A stretch of DNA of 64,000 nt from Xanthomonas citri pv. mangiferaeindicae (GTDB taxonomy: Bacteria > Pseudomonadota > Gammaproteobacteria > Xanthomonadales > Xanthomonadaceae), in the NCBI GenBank assembly GCA_002240395.1, contig CP016836.1, positions 62,001 to 126,000 on the forward strand. The letters run 5' to 3'. Below, piece by piece: positions 22,017 to 32,595 of the stretch. The position numbers and the translations under genes are program-made. Position 1 is the stretch's first letter, and every line of letters starts with the position of its first letter. Below the pieces are notes generated by a model that was not told the DNA's origin, did no database searches, and was given only the letters and a program-made list of their open reading frames with translations.

Positions 22017-22418
22017 TCAGCCGTGGTCGTGGCCGGCAGGCGCGGTGGCCTCGCCCTGCTCCAGCCGGTCGAGGAAATCGACCGCCCGGCGCAAGTGCGG
22101 GATGACGATGCTGCCGCCCACGACCAGGCCCACCGAGAATGTCTCGAACAGTTCCTCGCGGCTCGCACCGGCGTCCTTGCACTGGGCGACGTGGTAGCTG
22201 ATGCAGTCGTCGCAGCGCAGGACCAGCGAGGCCACCAGCCCCAGCAATTCCTTGGTCTTCACGTCGAGCGCGCCGGCCTGGTAGGTCTGGGTATCGAGCG
22301 CGAAGAAGCGCCGCACCACCTGGTTGGGCTCGGCGAGGATGCGCTCGTTCATGCGCTTGCGGAACGCGGTGAACTCGGCGAGCCGGTCGCCCTCGCCTTC
22401 GGTCTGGGCGCTGCTCAC
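22017..22418 (-). CDS. AhpD-like carboxymuconolactone decarboxylase-family protein
   Basis: A 133-residue AhpD-fold protein. The redox motif is CDDCISYHV (Cys-x-x-Cys plus His), expected for a peroxidase or disulfide reductase rather than a true decarboxylase. The tail is His/Asp-rich (GHDHG). The best start is a GTG at 22418 that overlaps the glutaredoxin stop by 4 nt (GTGA). Coupling to glutaredoxin supports a thiol redox role. Confidence 0.85.
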   Translation of the reverse strand: MSSAQTEGEGDRLAEFTAFRKRMNERILAEPNQVVRRFFALDTQTYQAGALDVKTKELLGLVASLVLRCDDCISYHVAQCKDAGASREELFETFSVGLVVGGSIVIPHLRRAVDFLDRLEQGEATAPAGHDHG

Positions 22419-22705
22419 GAAGCCGCGCCCTCGACCAGCGGCAAAAAGCCGCCCTGGCGGTGCAACGCCATCATGTCGTCGTAGCCGCCGACGTGGGTCT
22501 GGCCGACGAAGATCTGCGGCACGCTGGTGCGGCGCGCACGTTCGACCATGCGCTGGCGCTCGTCGGCATCCAGGTCCACGCGCACCTCGCGCCACGACAG
22601 GCCCTGGCTCTTGAGGAAGTTCTTCGCGGCCGCGCAGTAGCCGCAGATCGCGCTGGTGTACATGACGATCTCCGGCGCCGCCGGGTCGGTGGATGGGCTG
22701 GTCAA
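22415..22705 (-). CDS. Glutaredoxin (GrxC-like, dithiol)
   Basis: A 96-residue glutaredoxin with the dithiol active site CGYC at residues 21-24, the cis-Pro motif TSVPQIFVGQ and the glutathione-binding GGYDDMMAL. It reduces protein disulfides and mixed disulfides with glutathione. It is translationally coupled to the AhpD-like gene downstream. Confidence 0.94.
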   Translation of the reverse strand: MTSPSTDPAAPEIVMYTSAICGYCAAAKNFLKSQGLSWREVRVDLDADERQRMVERARRTSVPQIFVGQTHVGGYDDMMALHRQGGFLPLVEGAAS

Positions 22706-22870
22706 GATCGGTCTCCGGGGAAACTTGTTCCGCCATTGTCGGTCAAAGCCGGGTCACGGGGCGATGATGTCGCGACCGCGGCGTGCCGCCGGCTTAACAT
22801 GGGATTCACGCCTGTGCCTGAGCCCGCCGGCATGCTGGTTGCGCGGCCCCGCCCATCCGACTTCGAGCCG

Positions 22871-24544
22871 ATGCCCACGATCCGACTCCGCTGCTTTCCT
22901 TTCCGCATTCGACTGCTGCCGTCGGCGGTCGCCCTGGCACTGGTCGCAGCATCGGTCGGTGCGCCGGCCCAGGACACCCGGCTGCCGGACATCGGCTCGT
23001 CGGCCGGCACGGTGCTCAGCCCCGCCAAGCAATCGGAATACGGGCAGATGCTGCTGGCGCAGCTGCGGCACTACAACTACGTGCTCGAAGACCCCCTGGT
23101 CGAGAACTGGCTGCGCGCCACCGGCACGCGGCTGGCGGCCTCGAGCGACCGGCCGCAGCAGCCTTTCACCTTTTTCATGATGCGCGACCGCAGCATCAAC
23201 GCCTTCGCCACACTTGGCGGCTACATCGGCATGAACGCCGGCCTGGTGCTGGCGGCCGAGAGCGAGGACGAAGTGGCCGCGGTGCTGGCGCACGAGGTCG
23301 CGCACGTGACCCAATCGCACGTGCTGCGCGGTGTCGAGCGCGCCCAGCGCGACCAGGTGCCGATGCTGCTGGCGATGCTCGGCGCGATCGCGGTGGCCTC
23401 GCAGAGCAGCAGCAGTTCCTCCGACGATGCCGCGATGGCGGTGCTGGCAGGCGCCCAGGGCTTGGCCCTGCAGCGCCAGATCGACTACACCCGCTCCAAC
23501 GAGTCGGAGGCCGACCGGCTCGGCATCCGCACCCTGGCGCGCAGCGGCTACGACCCCGAGGCGATGGCTTCGATGTTCGAACGCATGCAGGCGGTCTCGC
23601 GCACCAATCAGGGTGGCGAACGCGAGCGGTTGCCCGACTATCTCAAGACCCACCCGGTCACCACGACCCGCATCAGCGAGGCGCGCGACCGCGCAGAGCG
23701 CATGGCCCGCGATACGGTCCAGGTCACCACCACGACGCCGCAGGGCTCGCGCGTGGAGCGCGTGCCGGTGGACGGCGCGCCGGAGGCGCCGCTGCGCGCA
23801 CTCGACAACCCGTTGCTGCCGGCCGCCCTGCGCCTGCCACCCGGTGCCACCGGCGGCACCGATCCGGTGCAGTTCGGCTGGGCGCGCGAGCGGCTGCGGG
23901 TGCTCAGCGCCAATACACCGGCGCAGGCGATCCGCGAGTACGAGGCGATGCGCCGCAGCGGCAGCCTGACCGATGCCCAGCGCTATGGGCTGGCCTTTGC
24001 CCGCCTGCGCGCCAACGAGGCCGAGGTCGCCGCACGCGAACTTTCGGCCCTGCTCGACACCTATCCCGGCGATGTCTGGCTGTCGCTGGGCATGGCCGAG
24101 GCCGATGCGCGCGCAGGCCGCGCCGCGGCCGCCGACCGGCGCCTGGAGGCGCTGGTGGAGCGGATGCCGCGCAATCCGGCGGTCGTGCTGAGCTATGCGA
24201 CGCTGCTGCTCGAGCGCGACTCGGCCGAGTCCGGGCGCCGCGCCCAGGCGCTGCTGCGGCCGCTGCTCAACGGCTCGAGCGAAGACCCCGCGTTCCAGCG
24301 TGCGTTCGCCCGCGCCAGCGAGATGGCCGGCGACCCGGTGCGGGCAGGCGAAGCCTGGGCCGAGGCGGCGTTCCTGGGGGGCCGCGCGGAGCAGGCGCTG
24401 ATCCAGCTCAACACGCTCAAGAAGCGCGACGATCTGGACTACTACGCCCGGGCGCGGATCGACGCGCGGATCGCCGCGATCACGCCGATGGTGCTGGAAC
24501 TGCACCGCCAGGGCGTCCGCGACGAGGACCTGCGCCGGCGCTGA
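22871..24544 (+). CDS. bepA: Periplasmic M48 metalloprotease with TPR domain (BepA/YfgC-like)
   Basis: BepA-type proteins act as chaperone and protease in outer-membrane protein (LptD/BAM) assembly. The 557-residue protein has a signal peptide ending near GAPAQ (residue 34), the zinc motif HEVAH at residues 141-145, the third ligand in NESEADRLGI, a TPR-rich C-terminal half with repeated Ala/Arg/Leu helices, and a basic end. Homologues start just before the signal peptide, so the ATG at 22871 is preferred over earlier in-frame codons. Confidence 0.88.
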   Translation: MPTIRLRCFPFRIRLLPSAVALALVAASVGAPAQDTRLPDIGSSAGTVLSPAKQSEYGQMLLAQLRHYNYVLEDPLVENWLRATGTRLAASSDRPQQPFTFFMMRDRSINAFATLGGYIGMNAGLVLAAESEDEVAAVLAHEVAHVTQSHVLRGVERAQRDQVPMLLAMLGAIAVASQSSSSSSDDAAMAVLAGAQGLALQRQIDYTRSNESEADRLGIRTLARSGYDPEAMASMFERMQAVSRTNQGGERERLPDYLKTHPVTTTRISEARDRAERMARDTVQVTTTTPQGSRVERVPVDGAPEAPLRALDNPLLPAALRLPPGATGGTDPVQFGWARERLRVLSANTPAQAIREYEAMRRSGSLTDAQRYGLAFARLRANEAEVAARELSALLDTYPGDVWLSLGMAEADARAGRAAAADRRLEALVERMPRNPAVVLSYATLLLERDSAESGRRAQALLRPLLNGSSEDPAFQRAFARASEMAGDPVRAGEAWAEAAFLGGRAEQALIQLNTLKKRDDLDYYARARIDARIAAITPMVLELHRQGVRDEDLRRR

Positions 24545-24640
24545 CCGGGGGGGTCCGGGCAGGCACCGCGTCCACGGGGCCCTGCCGGCTGCGGCTGCGG
24601 CTGCGCTGCGGCGTTGCGGCGTCCAGACATTCGGCCGCCC

Positions 24641-24669
24641 CTGTCACCGGTCCGTCATAAAACTGTCGT
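24641..24669 (+). promoter_or_regulatory. Pho box upstream of phoB
   Basis: Three 7-bp direct repeats spaced by 4 bp (11-bp period): CTGTCAC (24641-24647), CCGTCAT (24652-24658) and CTGTCGT (24663-24669), with AAAA between the last two. This matches the PhoB half-site pattern CTGTCAT-N4-CTGTCAT and lies 33 nt before the phoB ATG, consistent with autoregulation. Confidence 0.8.
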
Positions 24670-24702
24670 GTAATGGGGCTCCCCGGTCCTACGGAAGGCT
24701 CC

Positions 24703-25392
24703 ATGCAGAAGCGCATCCTCATCGTCGACGACGAACCGGCGATCCGCGACATGGTCGCGTTCGCGCTGCGCAAGGGCGAGTTCGAGCCGATGCACGCCGG
24801 CGACGCGCGCGAGGCCCAGTCGGCGATCGTCGACCGCGTGCCCGACCTGATCCTGCTCGACTGGATGCTGCCGGGCACCAGCGGCCTGGAACTGGCCCGG
24901 CGCTGGCGCAAGGACGCGCTGACCCGCGACATCCCGATCATCATGCTCACCGCGCGCGGCGAGGAGAACGATCGCGTGGGCGGGCTGGAGGCCGGCGTCG
25001 ACGACTACGTGGTCAAGCCGTTCTCGGCGCGCGAACTGCTGGCGCGCATCCGTGCGGTGATGCGCCGGGCACGCGACGACGACGAGGACGGCAGCGTGAC
25101 GGTGGGGACGCTGCGCATCGACGGCGCGGCGCATCGGGTGTTTGCCGGCAACGAACCGGTGCAGATCGGCCCGACCGAATACCGCTTGCTGCACTTCTTC
25201 ATGACCCATCCCGAGCGCGTCTACAGCCGCTCGCAGTTGCTCGACCATGTCTGGGGCGGCAGCGTCTATGTCGAGGAGCGCACGGTCGATGTGCACATCC
25301 GCCGGCTGCGCAAGACGCTCGAGCCGAGCGGACTGGACGGCATGGTGCAGACCGTCCGCGGCGCCGGCTATCGGTTCTCGGCGTCGGTGTGA
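24703..25392 (+). CDS. phoB: Phosphate regulon response regulator PhoB
   Basis: OmpR/PhoB-family transcription factor of 229 residues. The receiver domain has the acidic pair DD at residues 9-10, the phospho-acceptor D53 (LLDWMLPG) and the conserved Lys in VVKPFSARELLARI. The C-terminal winged helix contains FMTHPERVYSRSQLLDHVWG and VDVHIRRLRKTLEP. The ATG at 24703 (after ACGGAAGG) gives the standard PhoB start. It is followed by phoR and ppk. Confidence 0.96.
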   Translation: MQKRILIVDDEPAIRDMVAFALRKGEFEPMHAGDAREAQSAIVDRVPDLILLDWMLPGTSGLELARRWRKDALTRDIPIIMLTARGEENDRVGGLEAGVDDYVVKPFSARELLARIRAVMRRARDDDEDGSVTVGTLRIDGAAHRVFAGNEPVQIGPTEYRLLHFFMTHPERVYSRSQLLDHVWGGSVYVEERTVDVHIRRLRKTLEPSGLDGMVQTVRGAGYRFSASV

Positions 25393-25536
25393 GGTCCGTC
25401 CCGCGCGGCGCGTGCGTCCACGCTTCGGTCGACCTGCCCCGCGGCGCCATCACACAGCAGCGCCGCACGCCGCAGGCGCGCGACGGCGCGCTCGCCCTCG
25501 CAGACCTGTCCGCCCACTTTGCCTAGACTTGCCACC

Positions 25537-26861
<1,325 letters not shown>

Positions 26862-26865
<4 letters not shown>

Positions 26866-29009
26866 GCCGTCCCCCTGCCCCCGGCAAGTCGCCGCGTCCG
26901 CGCCGGCCGGCCCGCAACGCCGGACGCGACGCCGCGCCGCCGCCCCAGACCGCAGGCGATCCGTTGCTCGATCCGGCGCTCTATCTCAACCGCGAACTGT
27001 CGCAGCTCGACTTCAATTTCCGGGTGCTGGCCCAGGCGCTCGACGACACGGTGCCGCTGCTCGAGCGGGTGAAGTACCTGTGCATCTCGTGCACCAATCT
27101 CGATGAGTTCTTCGAGATCCGCGCCGCAACCGTCCGCCACGCGCAGGACTTCGGCATGCCGTTACCGCCCGACGGCCTGCCGCCGGCGACGGTGCTCAAG
27201 CGCATCCATGAGCGGGCCGCGGCATTGGTCGAGGCGCAGTACGCCTGCTGGAACCAGATCCTGCGCCCAGCGTTGGGCACGGCCGGGGTGCGGATCCTCG
27301 GCCGCGACACCTGGACGGCGCGGCAGAAGCGCTGGCTGCGGGCGTACTTCCGCGAGGAAGTGATGCCGGTGCTCTCGCCATTGGGGCTGGACCCGGCGCA
27401 CCCGTTTCCCAAGATCCTCAACAAGTCGCTCAACATCGTCGTGGTGCTCAAGGGCAAGGACGCGTTCGGCCGGATCGGCAATCTGGCGATCGTCCGCGCA
27501 CCGCGCTCGCTGCCGCGGATCATCCAGTTGCCCGAGCGTGTATCGGGCGGCGAGTACGACTTCGTGTTCCTGTCGGCGGTGCTGTCAGAGTTCGTGCACG
27601 AGCTGTTCCCCGGCATGGACGTGCGCGGCGCCTACCAGTTCCGGGTCACCCGCAACTCGGAGCTGATCGTCGACGAAGAAGAGGTCGAGAACCTGGCGCT
27701 GGCGCTGCGCGACGAGCTCGCCGGCCGTGGCTATCTGCGCGCGGTGCGGCTGGAGATCGCGGCCAATTGCCCGAAGGTGATCGTGCGCACGCTGCTGCAG
27801 AACTTCGACCTGCCAGAGAACGCGGTCTACCGCATCGACGGGCCGGTCAACCTCAATCGCGTCAGTCAGATCTTCGATCTGGTGCAGCGCCCGGACCTGA
27901 AGTTCCCGACGTTCCAGCAGCGCCAGTTGCCGGGCAATGACGCGATGTTCGAGACCGTCGCCGATGGCGACGTGCTGTTGCATCACCCCTTCGACTCCTT
28001 CGCGCCGGTGCTCGAACTGATCAAACAGGCGGCCGAAGACCCGAACGTGCTGGCGATCAAACAGACGCTCTACCGCACCGGCAAGGATTCAGCGATCGTC
28101 GAGCACCTGGTCACCGCCGCGCGCAACGGCAAGGACGTCACGGTCGTTGTCGAGTTGCGCGCGCGATTCGACGAGGAGGCCAATCTGGGCCTGGCCGACC
28201 GGCTGCAGGAAGCCGGCGTGCAGGTGGTCTACGGCGTGGTGGGCTTCAAGACCCACGCCAAGATGCTGCTGATCGTGCGCCGCGAGGGCCGCAAGCTGCG
28301 CCGTTACGTGCACCTGGGCACCGGCAACTATCACGCCGGTACAGCGCGCGCCTACACCGATTTCGGATTGATCACCGCCGACCCGCAGATCGGCAACGAC
28401 GTGCACCTGATCTTCCAGCAGCTCTCGGGGCTGGCGCCGGCGATCGAGCTCGAGCGCCTGCTGCAATCGCCGTTCACGCTGCAGCCCGGCGTCATCGCGC
28501 GGATCGAGCGCGAGACTCGGCACGCCGAGCAGGGCCGTCCGGCGCGGATCGTGGCCAAGATGAACGCCCTCAACGAGCCGCAGGTGATGCGCGCGCTGTA
28601 TGCGGCCTCACAGGCTGGGGTGCAGATCGACCTGATCGTGCGCGGCGCCTGCGCATTGCGACCAGGCGTGCCCGGCGTGTCGGAGAACATCCGGGTGCGT
28701 TCGATCGTCGGACGGTTCCTGGAACACCATCGCGTGTACTGGTTCGCCAACGACGGCGATCCGGAACTGTTCTGCGCCAGTGCCGACTGGCTGGAACGCA
28801 ATCTGCTGCGGCGCGTGGAGACGTGCTTCCCGATCCTCGACCCGCAGGTTGCGACCCGGGTGCGCACCGAGTCGCTGGACAATTATCTGGCCGACAACGT
28901 CAACGCCTGGGAGCTGCGCGAGGACGGCAGTTACGTGCGGCTCGCGCCCGAGGGCGATGCGATGCCGCACTCGGCGCAGAGTTGGCTGCTCGCGCGGCTG
29001 TGCGGCTGA
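26862..29009 (+). CDS. ppk: Polyphosphate kinase 1
   Basis: Ppk1 makes long-chain polyphosphate from ATP. The 715-residue protein has a Pro/Arg-rich N-terminal tail, then the N domain (LYLNRELSQLDFNFRVLAQA), the head domain, and two phospholipase-D-like C domains with the phospho-accepting His in KTHAKMLLIVRREG and the second His region YVHLGTGNYH. Overlap with phoR by 4 nt indicates Pho-controlled coexpression. Confidence 0.97.
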
Positions 29010-29164
29010 GGCGACGGCGATCGGCGGGCGTTCGCTGCGCGGGGATGCGCGGGGACGCGCAGCATCGCGCGCGCCGTCACGGTTTGCGCGCCCGCGGCAT
29101 GCTTTACCATGCGCACTTTCCACCGCCACGTGGCGCCGCGTGCGTCGCGCCACGCAGGACCGTG

Positions 29165-30709
29165 ATGACTGGACAGGACACGCTCGCACTCGCCGATGCG
29201 CTGACGCCGCCGATCGAGGACGGCGACATGCTCGCTGCGATCGACCTGGGATCCAACAGCTTCCACATGATCGTCGCCCGCTACACGCTGGGTCAGCTGC
29301 GTGTGGTCGACCGCCTGCGTGAGACCGTGCGTCTGGCCGAAGGCCTGGATGCGCGCGGCGGTCTGGATGCGGACGTGCGCCAGCGCGCGTTGCAGTGCCT
29401 GTCGCGTTTCGGCGAACGCATCCGCGACATCCCGCCACAGCACGTCCGCGCGCTGGCCACGCACGCCGTGCGCCGGCTGGCCGCGCCGCAGGCCTTCCTG
29501 GTGCCGGCCGAGACCGCGTTGGGCCATGCGATCGAGATCATCGCCGGCCGCGAGGAGGCGCGCCTGATCTATCTGGGCGTCGCCCACGCGCAGCCGCCCA
29601 AGCCGGGCCACCGCCGGCTGGTCATCGACATCGGCGGCGGCTCGACCGAATGCATCATCGGCAGCGGCTTCGATGCGCTCGAGCGCGAGAGCCTGCAGGT
29701 AGGCTGCATCGCCAGCACGCGGCGCTTCTTCGCCAATGGCAAGTTGACCCGGCGTCGCTGGCGCGAGGCGCTGGCCGAAGTCGCCGCCGAGTTCCAGCAA
29801 TTTGCCAGCACCTACCGCGCGCTCGGCTGGCAGGAAGTCGTCGGCGCCTCGGGCACCAACAAGGCGATCGGCGAGATCTGCGCGGCGATGAAGCTGACCA
29901 AGGGCGCGGTGACCGTCGACGCGCTGCCGGTCGTGCGCGACCGCCTGCTGCAGGCTGGCCACATCGATGCGATCGACCTGCCCGGACTGTCGGAGGACCG
30001 CCGGCCGATCATCGCCGGCGGGGTGCTGGTGCTTGAGGCCGCGTTCGAGGTGCTGGGCATCGAGCGCATGCACGTCAGCAAGGCGGCCATGCGCGAAGGC
30101 GTGCTGCACGACATGCTCGGCCGCCGCGGTGAGGCCGATCCGCGCGAGGCCTCGATCGAGGCGCTGGTCCAGCGCTACGGCATCGACGGCGCCCATGCGG
30201 CGCGGGTGGAGGCGACCGCGTTGCGGTTGTTCGACCAGGTCGCGCGGCCATGGCAGCTCGACGGCGACGACCTGCGCATGCTGGCCTGGGCCGCGCGCGT
30301 GCACGAGATCGGCCTGGTCATCGCGCACAGCCAGTACCACGTCCACGGCGCCTATGTGCTGGCGCATTCGGACATCGCCGGCTTCTCGCGCCAGGAGCAG
30401 CAGTTCCTGGCCGCGCTGGTGCGCTGCCACCGCCGCAAGGTGCCCAAGTCGGCCTTCGACGCCCTGCCCGACCGCCTGCTGCGCCAGGCCCGCTATACCG
30501 CCACGTTGCTGCGGTTGGCGGTGCTGCTGCACCGCAGCCACGAGCCCGACGAGATTCCGCAACTGCAGGCCAGCGTCTATGGCGATGCGCTGCGGTTGCA
30601 GGTCTCGCGGCACTGGCTCGAGGCCCGGCCGCTGCTGCGCGTGGACCTGGAGTGCGAGCCCGAGGACATCGGTGCGCTCGGCGTGAAGCTGGTGCTCGCC
30701 GCCGAGTAG
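29165..30709 (+). CDS. ppx: Exopolyphosphatase/GppA-type phosphatase
   Basis: A 514-residue protein of the ASKHA-fold Ppx/GppA family that degrades polyphosphate and/or pppGpp. Motifs include the N-terminal AAIDLGSNSFHMIVAR, the P-loop-like VIDIGGGSTECIIG, GASGTNKAIGEI and IIAGGVLVLEAAFE. The C-terminal domain is HD-like (WAARVHEIGLVIAHSQYHVHGAYVL). It is 155 nt after ppk and opposes its action. The family does not separate Ppx and GppA activity reliably, but the ppk context favours Ppx. Confidence 0.94.
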   Translation: MTGQDTLALADALTPPIEDGDMLAAIDLGSNSFHMIVARYTLGQLRVVDRLRETVRLAEGLDARGGLDADVRQRALQCLSRFGERIRDIPPQHVRALATHAVRRLAAPQAFLVPAETALGHAIEIIAGREEARLIYLGVAHAQPPKPGHRRLVIDIGGGSTECIIGSGFDALERESLQVGCIASTRRFFANGKLTRRRWREALAEVAAEFQQFASTYRALGWQEVVGASGTNKAIGEICAAMKLTKGAVTVDALPVVRDRLLQAGHIDAIDLPGLSEDRRPIIAGGVLVLEAAFEVLGIERMHVSKAAMREGVLHDMLGRRGEADPREASIEALVQRYGIDGAHAARVEATALRLFDQVARPWQLDGDDLRMLAWAARVHEIGLVIAHSQYHVHGAYVLAHSDIAGFSRQEQQFLAALVRCHRRKVPKSAFDALPDRLLRQARYTATLLRLAVLLHRSHEPDEIPQLQASVYGDALRLQVSRHWLEARPLLRVDLECEPEDIGALGVKLVLAAE

Positions 30710-30736
30710 ACGCAGCGCGCGCCGGGCCGCCTGCCA

Positions 30737-30765
30737 CTGTCACCATTCCGTCGCCGCGCGGTCAT
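30737..30765 (+). promoter_or_regulatory. Candidate Pho box before the glycosyltransferase-PAP2 pair
   Basis: Three 7-bp units with 4-bp spacers: CTGTCAC (30737-30743), CCGTCGC (30748-30754) and CGGTCAT (30759-30765). The spacing and first unit match the phoB box in this window. It ends 55 nt before the glycosyltransferase ATG. Confidence 0.55.
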
Positions 30766-30820
30766 GGCGCCGGCATGTCGCGTCGCGATCATCGCCGCAG
30801 CCACGGCAGCGGACCGAACG

Positions 30821-32008
30821 ATGCGCTACGCGATCGTCACCGACACCTACGCGCCCGACCTCAACGGGGTGGCGCTGACGCTGCAGACCTACGTCGCCGG
30901 CTTGCGCGCCCGCGGCCATGCGGTCGAGGTGATCCGGCCCCGCCCGCCGGGTGCGCCGTTGAGCGACGACGATGGCGAGTCGGCCGCGGTGCGGGTCCGC
31001 GGCCTGCGCCTGCCGCGCTACCCCTCGCTGCGCGTCGGGCTGCCGGTCCAGACACGCCTGCAGGCGGCCTGGCGTGCGCAACGCCCCGACGCGATCTACG
31101 TCGCGACCGAGACCCTGCTCGGCGGCTCGGCGATCCGCGCCGCGCGCGCGCTCGGTATCCCGGTCGTCACCGCGCTGCATACCCGCTTCGACCTGTACAT
31201 GGCCGACTACGGCCTGCGCGCGCTGGCGCCACTGGCGCTGGCGTGGATGCGGCGCTTCCATGGCGGTGCCGATGCCACCGTGGTCGCGACCCAGGCGCTC
31301 GCCGCCTGGCTGCAGGCCCAGCGCATCGGCCATGCGGTCGTGCTGCCGCGTGCGGTGGATTGCGCGCAGTTCGACCCGGTGCGACGCGACCCGGCGCTGC
31401 GTGCGGCCTGGGGCCTCGCGCCGGGCGGACTGGCGGTGATCCATGTCGGCCGGCTCGCGGCCGAGAAGAACCTGCCGCTGGCGATCCACGCCTTCCGCCG
31501 GCTGCAGCAACAGCGACCGGAAGCGCGGATGGTGCTGGTCGGCGATGGCCCCCTGCGCGAACCGCTCGCGCGCGCCCACCCCGATCTGGTGTTCGCCGGC
31601 GCACAGCGCGGTGAGGCCCTCGGCCGGCACTTCGCCAGCGCCGACCTGTTTCTGTTTCCCAGCCGCAGCGAGACCTTCGGCAATGTCGTGCTCGAGGCCA
31701 TGGCCAGCGGGGTGCCGCAGGTGGCCTTCGACCTGGGCGCGGCCTCCGAGCACCTGGTCGACGGTCTGCACGGCGCCCGGGTTGCGGACGACGCGCAGGG
31801 CGACGCGGCCTTCGTCGCCGCGGCGCTGCGGCTGGCCCAGGACGACGCCGGCCGCGCGGCGATGGCACTCGCTGGGCGCCGGGCGATGCAACGGCTGACG
31901 CCGGCCCAGGTCGCCGCCGACCTCGATGCGCTGCTGGCTGCGCCGCGCGCGCGCGCCGCCTCTGTTCCTGTCCGACAGGCCGACCACCATGCATACCGCG
32001 CCGCGTAG
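30821..32008 (+). CDS. GT4-family glycosyltransferase, possible glycolipid synthase
   Basis: A 395-residue GT-B fold enzyme resembling SqdX/MgtA/PimB-type diacylglycerol or lipid glycosyltransferases. The N-terminal domain opens MRYAIVTDTYAPDLNGVALTL and has ALHTRFDLYMADYGL. The C-terminal donor domain has HVGRLAAEKNLPLAI, LVGDGPLR and the FPSRSETFGNVVLEAMASGVPQVAF (E-x7-E) motif. A Pho-box-like element lies upstream and a PAP2 phosphatase overlaps downstream, suggesting synthesis of phosphorus-free glycolipid during phosphate starvation (inference). The sugar and acceptor are unknown. Confidence 0.85.
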   Translation: MRYAIVTDTYAPDLNGVALTLQTYVAGLRARGHAVEVIRPRPPGAPLSDDDGESAAVRVRGLRLPRYPSLRVGLPVQTRLQAAWRAQRPDAIYVATETLLGGSAIRAARALGIPVVTALHTRFDLYMADYGLRALAPLALAWMRRFHGGADATVVATQALAAWLQAQRIGHAVVLPRAVDCAQFDPVRRDPALRAAWGLAPGGLAVIHVGRLAAEKNLPLAIHAFRRLQQQRPEARMVLVGDGPLREPLARAHPDLVFAGAQRGEALGRHFASADLFLFPSRSETFGNVVLEAMASGVPQVAFDLGAASEHLVDGLHGARVADDAQGDAAFVAAALRLAQDDAGRAAMALAGRRAMQRLTPAQVAADLDALLAAPRARAASVPVRQADHHAYRAA

Positions 32009-32531
32009 CCGTCTGCACCTCCACGACATGGGCTGGTGCCTGCGCGCCAACCGCGCCTGCACCCGGCTGTGGATCCGCCGCGGTTTTGCCGCCGTCAGCC
32101 GGCTCGGCGACGGTGTGTTCTGGTATGCGTTGATGACCGCGCTGGTGGTACTCGACGGCCTCGACGGCGCGCTCGCCGCCGCGCACATGGCGGCCACCGG
32201 CGCGGTGGCCCTGCTGATGTACCGTCGCCTGAAGCGCTGGACCAAGCGGCCGCGCCCATTCGCCGCAGACGTGCGCATCCGCGCCTGGGTCGCGCCGCTG
32301 GACGAGTTCAGCTTTCCATCCGGCCATACCCTGCATGCGGTCGCGTTCTCGATCGTGGCCATCGCGCACTACCCGGTGCTGGCGTGGTGGCTGGTGCCGT
32401 TCACGGCCGCAGTCGCCGCCTCACGTGTGGTGCTCGGCCTGCACTACCCCAGCGACGTGCTCGCCGCGACCGCGATCGGCGGCGCACTGGGCACCGTCTC
32501 GCTGTGGATCGCCGGCCTCTGGAGTCTGTAA
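31989..32531 (+). CDS. PAP2-family membrane phosphatase
   Basis: A 180-residue membrane enzyme with the three motifs of the phosphatidic acid phosphatase 2 superfamily: the Lys/Arg-Pro motif KRWTKRPRP, FPSGHT, and SRVVLGLHYPSD. Likely substrates are phosphatidate, phosphatidylglycerophosphate or undecaprenyl pyrophosphate. The start overlaps the glycosyltransferase by 20 nt, so the products probably act together; release of diacylglycerol from phosphatidate would supply the acceptor (inference). Confidence 0.9.
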   Translation: MHTAPRSRLHLHDMGWCLRANRACTRLWIRRGFAAVSRLGDGVFWYALMTALVVLDGLDGALAAAHMAATGAVALLMYRRLKRWTKRPRPFAADVRIRAWVAPLDEFSFPSGHTLHAVAFSIVAIAHYPVLAWWLVPFTAAVAASRVVLGLHYPSDVLAATAIGGALGTVSLWIAGLWSL

Positions 32532-32545
32532 GACTTCGGACACGA

Positions 32546-32575
32546 CGCCACCGCGGACCGAAACCCGCGGTGGCG
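32546..32575. terminator. Hairpin between convergent PAP2 and creD genes
   Basis: Perfect 11-bp GC stem 32546-32556 / 32565-32575 with an 8-nt loop in the 64-nt gap of two converging genes. There is no U-run, so termination efficiency is uncertain. Confidence 0.55.
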
Positions 32576-32595
32576 CCGCATGCGTCGTGATGCGC

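Noticed and set aside
29050..29110. Pho box upstream of ppx
   Set aside because: Only one half-site-like CCGTCAC is present; the neighbouring positions with the 11-bp period do not match.
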